Program-made: the position numbers and the translations under genes
Assembly: GCA_003094555.1 (NCBI GenBank)
Contig: NATW01000099.1
Span: forward strand, 1 to 38,630
DNA length: 38,630 bases
Source: a gamma proteobacterium symbiont of Ctena orbiculata
Lineage (GTDB): Bacteria; Pseudomonadota; Gammaproteobacteria; Chromatiales; Chromatiaceae
Direction: 5' to 3'
Notes under the pieces: model-generated
Databases searched by the model: none
Told to the model about the DNA's origin: nothing
Seen by the model: only the letters and a program-made list of their open reading frames with translations
In this document: positions 34,979 through 38,630 of the stretch, piece by piece
How positions within the stretch are numbered: the stretch's first letter is position 1
Layout of the letters: each line of letters starts with the position of its first letter

Positions 34979-35890
34979 ATGGCTGGAACACCACAGATTC
35001 ATTATAAACAAAACCGGTTAAAGCAGTTGCGAGCCTTCTGTCATGCGGCTCAGACTGGATCGATCAGCGAGGCTGCTGAGAGGCTATATCTGAGTCAACC
35101 GACGGTCTCTTTGCAGATTCAGGCCCTGGAGCGGGAACTGGAAACGGTTCTTTTTGAGCGGAGAGGGCCGAAAATCAAGCTGACCCCGGAAGGGGAGACC
35201 CTCTACAAGCTCTCACAGCCATTGGTAGAGGGGATGGATAAACTGCAGGAGACCTTCTCCGCCTCCTGTGGAAAACTCGAAAGTGGTGAACTGAATATCG
35301 CTGCGGGTGAATCAACAATTCTATACATCCTACCCGAACCCATCCGTCGTTTTGCCGAACGCTATCCCGGGATTCGGGTAAAACTCCATAATGTGACCGG
35401 AAGGGATGGCATGGCTATGTTGAGAGCCGACAAAACGGATCTCGCAATCGGTTCAATGCTGGAAATTCCAGACGATGTGACCTACCAGCCTGTGGTCAAT
35501 TATGCGCCTGTATTGATTACACCATTGGATCATCCCCTGGCAAAAAAGGAGTCGATTCAGTTACATGACATAAGCCCCTATGGGCTGATACTTCCCCCCC
35601 ATCATCTGAGTACATGGAGGATGGTGGATCTGGTATTCAAGCAGCACAATGCCAACTATAACGTAACCCTGGAGGCTGGCGGCTGGGAGGTAATCAAAAA
35701 ATATGTGGAGATCGGTTTAGGTATATCCATCGTCACCGATGTCTGTCTTACCGGAGAAGAGCAGATCTCCACCATCCATTTGGGTGAATATTTCCCCGAT
35801 CGCAGCTACGGTATCGTGTTGCGCCGTGGCAAGTTTCTTTCTCCCCAGGCAAAGCGGTTTCTTGAGATTGTGAAGGAGATGTTCAAGTAG
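34979..35890 (+). CDS. LysR-family regulator, CysB-like
   Basis: 303 aa from ATG 34979, which gives the usual length; the frame is open from 34907 but the extra residues (MYLLLPLVVGASSIDLL) look unnatural. Winged-helix N-terminus: RLKQLRAFCHAAQTGSISEA, AERLYLSQPTVSLQIQALER, ELETVLFERRGPKIKLTPEG. The effector domain (ELNIAAGESTILYILPEPIR, FAERYPGIRVKLHNVTGRDG, ADLAIG-type DKTDLAIGSM) resembles the CysB/Cbl branch, suggesting an inorganic sulfur or small-anion ligand; this is inference. It is followed after 12 bases by a sigma-54 activator gene, likely in one transcript. Confidence 0.9.
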   Translation: MAGTPQIHYKQNRLKQLRAFCHAAQTGSISEAAERLYLSQPTVSLQIQALERELETVLFERRGPKIKLTPEGETLYKLSQPLVEGMDKLQETFSASCGKLESGELNIAAGESTILYILPEPIRRFAERYPGIRVKLHNVTGRDGMAMLRADKTDLAIGSMLEIPDDVTYQPVVNYAPVLITPLDHPLAKKESIQLHDISPYGLILPPHHLSTWRMVDLVFKQHNANYNVTLEAGGWEVIKKYVEIGLGISIVTDVCLTGEEQISTIHLGEYFPDRSYGIVLRRGKFLSPQAKRFLEIVKEMFK

Positions 35891-35902
35891 CAACCAGCGG
35901 CC

Positions 35903-36952
35903 ATGGTCAAAGGTGGGTGCACTGTGCCAGGAAGGAAGGGTATTCCCAAGCTATTTTCCTCAATAGAAAAACTGTTCTACAATGGCCCAGGATTCGATCT
36001 GGAGATGGTTATGATAGGAAAGGCCCCTGAATTTCAGTCCTTGCTAAGGGCAATGCGTATTGTTTCTGCGACTGATGCCACTGTACTGGTCACTGGTGAG
36101 AGTGGTACAGGTAAGGAGTTGCTGGCTCAGGCACTACATCAGAACAGTCGTCGACGTGACAAATCCTTCATAACCGTCAACTGTGCGGCCCTTCCGACAC
36201 AATTGGCCGAAAGTGAACTTTTTGGTCACCGCAAAGGCGCTTTCACCGGTGCCTCCAGTGACAGCATTGGCAAAGTACAGGCTGCGAATGGGGGTACCCT
36301 GTTCCTGGATGAGATCGGTGAGTTGCCGCTGGCGGTTCAGGCGAAGCTACTACGTTTTCTAGAGACGGGGGAGTGCCAAACTGTCGGTAGAGCGAATAAT
36401 CAGCGAGTTGATGTACGGGTAATCGCAGCTACCAACTGTGATCTGACCCAGTTGATCGATGAGGGGAGTTTTCGTCGGGATCTGTTTTACCGGCTCCACG
36501 TCGTACCCCTTGAATTACCACCGTTACGACAGCGTCCGGGTGATATAAATCTGCTGCTTACCGGGCTGACAGCTGAACTTGCTGCAAATTACAAGCTTCT
36601 TCCTCCGCTCTATAGTAAGGCGGTAGTGAAGCTGCTGAACAGCTATCACTGGCCGGGAAATGTACGGGAGCTGAAAAACTTCTCTGAGCGTATGTTGATT
36701 CTGTTTTCTGGCCGCAAAGTCGAAGTGGATAATCTGCCCCAGGAGTTTCGGACACCCGCCAGCCAGCAGGATTACACCAACAATCGCTTTCTGCTACCGG
36801 ATCAAGGTCTTAATATGGATGAGCTCGAGGCCAGCTTGATTGAGCAGGCCTTGGTTAAAACATTCGGCAATCGTAGCAAAGCGGCAAGGATGCTTGGACT
36901 CAGTCGCGATACGCTGCTCTACCGGATAAAAAAATACGCTATCGAAGCTTGA
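35903..36952 (+). CDS. Sigma-54-dependent activator (AAA+ and Fis-type HTH), no receiver domain
   Basis: 349 aa. The AAA+ domain begins at about residue 37 (MIGKAPEFQSLLRAMR): Walker A GESGTGKE (65-72), GAFTGA (112-117) that contacts sigma-54, Walker B GGTLFLDEIGEL, the Arg-finger region FRRDLFYRLHVVPLELPPLR, and WPGNVRELKNF. The C-terminus has a Fis-like HTH (ALVKTFGNRSKAARMLGLSR). The N-terminus is only about 35 residues, with no receiver, GAF or PAS domain, so it resembles the stand-alone activator PspF and should be controlled by another protein or by its level. Start codon uncertain: ATG 35903 has no Shine-Dalgarno sequence; ATG 36005 is possible. Confidence 0.92.
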   Translation: MVKGGCTVPGRKGIPKLFSSIEKLFYNGPGFDLEMVMIGKAPEFQSLLRAMRIVSATDATVLVTGESGTGKELLAQALHQNSRRRDKSFITVNCAALPTQLAESELFGHRKGAFTGASSDSIGKVQAANGGTLFLDEIGELPLAVQAKLLRFLETGECQTVGRANNQRVDVRVIAATNCDLTQLIDEGSFRRDLFYRLHVVPLELPPLRQRPGDINLLLTGLTAELAANYKLLPPLYSKAVVKLLNSYHWPGNVRELKNFSERMLILFSGRKVEVDNLPQEFRTPASQQDYTNNRFLLPDQGLNMDELEASLIEQALVKTFGNRSKAARMLGLSRDTLLYRIKKYAIEA

Positions 36953-36954
36953 TG

Positions 36955-37581
36955 CTAATAGATACGGTAGCCACCGTGACGTTTTCGACTGCGATAGTCG
37001 AACAGCATGATACCGGCGATAATGCCCAGTATGAAAGTGATCCCGGCAGCAATCAGTCCCCAGTTCAGAGGGATGGCAGAGTGCATCTGATTTTGGCTAT
37101 TGCGTAGAGCCTCATTCTCCCGCTGAATCCGGTCGAGAGCGGCGACGACCCCTTCCGTGTTTGCCAGTTGGTCCTGTAATTCAGCGGTGGCTTGCTGCTC
37201 CTGATGTTTGAGATTGTCCAACTCGTTGCGGGATTTCTGTAACTTTGCTTTGCTTTGCTCCAGCTCCGTGGCCAGCGCTTCATGCTGTAGTTGGAGCTCC
37301 ATCAGTTGGGTGCGCGCAGGCTTCTGTTGGATGAGAAATCCGGCCTTTGTCCAGCCTTCGGTACCATCCTCGGCACGAACTTTGGCGTACAAGCCCTCTT
37401 GTTCCAACAGTTCTAGTTGATCGCCACTATTCAGACGTTTTAGAAGCTTGCCCTTGGAGTTGATCAACTCATACATGGAGAGTTGCAATTCATCCGTGAC
37501 GTATCTTGTCTCTGCTAGAGCGGTGTGGTTGCAAGTAATCAGGCATAGGCCCGAAAAAAAACAATTTTTAAAGTACTTCAT
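36955..37581 (-). CDS. SH3-domain and membrane-anchor protein (YgiM/TIGR04211 type)
   Basis: 208 aa. Signal peptide (MKYFKNCFFSGLCLITCNHT, cut near ALA-ET), a bacterial SH3 domain at about 25-90 (RYVTDELQLSMYELINSKGK, GDQLELLEQEGLYAKVRAED, GTEGWTKAGFL), a coiled coil at about 90-165 (QHEALATELEQSKAKLQKSR and on), and a C-terminal transmembrane helix (NWGLIAAGITFILGIIAGIM) followed by a basic tail with Arg/Tyr. Known family members are periplasmic, held in the inner membrane. It ends two bases from the convergent sigma-54 activator stop. Confidence 0.9.
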   Translation of the reverse strand: MKYFKNCFFSGLCLITCNHTALAETRYVTDELQLSMYELINSKGKLLKRLNSGDQLELLEQEGLYAKVRAEDGTEGWTKAGFLIQQKPARTQLMELQLQHEALATELEQSKAKLQKSRNELDNLKHQEQQATAELQDQLANTEGVVAALDRIQRENEALRNSQNQMHSAIPLNWGLIAAGITFILGIIAGIMLFDYRSRKRHGGYRIY

Positions 37582-37762
37582 TCAATCCATCCCTCGGAGA
37601 AACAGCGAGTAATGAAGATGTATGCGTGGTTGAATTTGAGTTTTTTGGTGCAAATTCTGTCCTGCAACATATTCATATATCGGCATTGAGGATAGCGAAT
37701 AGAGTGAATCTATGCCAGTGTCGAATTAGTACTTTTTGACCTGGCTATCTAAAACTGGCTCA

Positions 37763-37778
37763 TTCAGTTTTCGTTCAG
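37763..37778 (+). promoter_or_regulatory. Direct repeat TTCAG-N6-TTCAG, OmpR-class binding site candidate
   Basis: TTCAG at 37763-37767 and 37774-37778 lie 11 bp apart start to start, one helical turn, as for tandem OmpR/PhoB-family dimers. A possible -10 TATTCT is at 37790-37795, and no good -35 is seen, so the repeat would sit where an activator replaces the -35. The downstream gene at 37837 encodes a small secreted protein. Confidence 0.35.
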
Positions 37779-37836
37779 CATCAGCAGCATATTCTGTATT
37801 TGAGATTTGATGAATATCGATGACAGGAGAGCTACC

Positions 37837-38247
37837 ATGAAATTTGCTAGAACAACACTGATTGCAGTATCCCTAAGCCTTGTAATGGCTGCACCTTCAT
37901 TTGCCGGTAATTCCCACAGAAGTGAGTATTGTGACAATAAGAAGGTACACAAGATCGAAAAACGCTTGGATCGTCAATATCACAGAATCGAGCGAGGTAT
38001 AGATAGGGACAGGTTGACCCATAAAGAAGCCAGGAAACTGAAAAAAAGATATCGCAAGGTGCGCCGCTTATCGCGGGAGTATAGGAGTGATGGCTATCTA
38101 TCGAGAAGGGAGTTTAACCATTTAACACGGAAGTTAGATAAGAACAGCCGCCTGATAAGGGAGTACATGCATAACGGTATTGACCGCTATATTGCATATC
38201 ATGACGAATACTCAAGGCATCGTGACAATAAGTACTATTGGGATTGA
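37837..38247 (+). CDS. Small secreted basic helical protein, unknown function
   Basis: 136 aa from ATG 37837, preceded by AGGAGAG. Signal peptide MKFARTTLIAVSLSLVMAAP, cut near SFA-GN. The mature part is about 35% Arg/Lys/His with many Tyr and Asp, and is predicted all-helical. Two similar blocks are seen: RIERGIDRDRLTHKEARKLK and YRSDGYLSRREFNHLTRKLD, each a helix, a turn with Gly or Asp, L-T/S-x-x-E and a second helix, reminiscent of a periplasmic family with repeated LT..EA motifs. Spy/CpxP-like stress function is only a guess. A bidirectional terminator follows at 38291. Confidence 0.8.
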   Translation: MKFARTTLIAVSLSLVMAAPSFAGNSHRSEYCDNKKVHKIEKRLDRQYHRIERGIDRDRLTHKEARKLKKRYRKVRRLSREYRSDGYLSRREFNHLTRKLDKNSRLIREYMHNGIDRYIAYHDEYSRHRDNKYYWD

Positions 38248-38290
38248 TAGATCTGATCACCAGGTTGGCTGGCGCTTGGAATCTGAATAA

Positions 38291-38314
38291 AAATCCCGGC
38301 TGCTGCCGGGATTT
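38291..38314. terminator. Strong hairpin terminator after the secreted-protein gene
   Basis: AAATCCCGGC (38291-38300), loop TGCT, GCCGGGATTT (38305-38314), a perfect 10-bp stem. The plus-strand tail is ATTTATT-like, the minus-strand tail TTTATTC, so it may work in both directions. Confidence 0.8.
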
Positions 38315-38490
38315 ATTAATGTTCTGGTAATCTGGCGAGGAATTCAAGGTAGTATTTAAAGTGACAGGATAAATGAGTTCTCCGATCTATTTGACTATTC
38401 AGCTTTGGCAGGATTGGAGTAATGACGTTGGAATTGGCTGGTTTGTTCAAGCAGTCTAGTGGGCCAAGCGGGAAGTTCTGTAACTCTCAG

Positions 38491-38586
38491 CCAGTCCACA
38501 AGCCAAGGTGACAAGGCGTGCGAGCGCAGGACTGGCCGTAGCCAATTCAAGTGAGCACAACACGGTCAGCTTGGCTTGTGGGCTGG
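38491..38586. repeat. Inverted repeat near the window edge, possible part of a repeated element
   Basis: CCAGTCCACAAGCCAAGGTG (starting 38491) and, in reverse, CCAGCCCACAAGCCAAGCTG (complement ending 38586) match at 20 of 22 positions over 22 bases. A second pair, GAATTGGCT (38431-38439) and AGCCAATTC (38540-38548), is nested around it. On the minus strand a frame is open from the edge to a TAG at 38456-38458 (SLELATASPALARLVTLACG near the end), with a composition unlike a normal protein. The remaining 38315-38490 shows nothing else recognisable. Confidence 0.5.
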
Positions 38587-38630
38587 CCCATGGGGAGCCC
38601 CGCAAAGGGATCAATTCAGCGTTGCGCTTC

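Overview
The window looks like chromosomal DNA of an autotrophic, Sedimenticola/Thiodiazotropha/Chromatiales-like gammaproteobacterium, at roughly 50-55% GC by eye. The clues are: the first codons of a phosphoribulokinase at the left edge, an rsmI/lpoA/yraN/diaA/dolP cluster in the same order as E. coli, a hisBHAFIE-tatABC arrangement typical of Gammaproteobacteria, and several protein families (EpsB-type sugar transferase, SH3-anchor protein, GlcD-like oxidase) common in sulfur-oxidising lineages. The taxonomic call is inference; no rRNA or tRNA gene was seen.

Layout. 1-3000: start of prkB, a decayed C-terminal piece of a NhaD-type Na+/H+ antiporter with an in-frame stop, a hypothetical gene, a small EPS-type sugar-phosphate transferase and a rhodanese-like protein without the catalytic Cys. 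A 17-nt element is repeated upstream of the hypothetical and transferase genes. 2984-5910: a CHASE2-class III nucleotide cyclase diverges from a Crp-family regulator that keeps the cyclic-nucleotide ligand residues, a plausible synthesis/response pair. 6155-12050: FAD-dependent 2-hydroxyacid dehydrogenase, dolP, diaA, yraN, lpoA, and divergent rsmI (envelope and ribosome maintenance). 12132-15667: outer-membrane barrel, Hsp20 with a sigma-32-like promoter, YgiQ radical SAM protein. 15752-23359: a tightly coupled Bat/MoxR operon (moxR, DUF58, DUF4381, batA, batB, batC, batD) whose BatC carries a 33-bp-period Gln/Glu repeat. 23360-24023: a 664-bp AT-rich intergenic region with a DnaA-box-like cluster, where gene orientation flips from mostly minus to mostly plus. 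24024-27525: typA/bipA, then pip and dtd. Between typA and pip, on the minus strand, lies a strong candidate CsrB/RsmZ-type small RNA with GacA/UvrY-like upstream dyads. 27581-34365: MBL-fold hydrolase, histidine genes hisB-H-A-F-I-E, and tatABC, whose TatC has a long acidic tail ending in a FimV-C-terminus-like motif. 34452-38247: pentapeptide-repeat protein, CysB-like LysR regulator, a sigma-54 activator without a receiver domain, an SH3-anchor protein and a small secreted basic protein. The right edge carries an inverted repeat that may belong to a repeated element.

The most interesting elements are the Rsm/Csr-type sRNA at about 25903-26027 (minus), the DnaA-box cluster at about 23700-23980, the divergent cyclase/Crp pair, the TatC tail fusion and the repeated 17-nt motif. 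All functions were assigned by reading sequences and motifs by eye; no database search was run.
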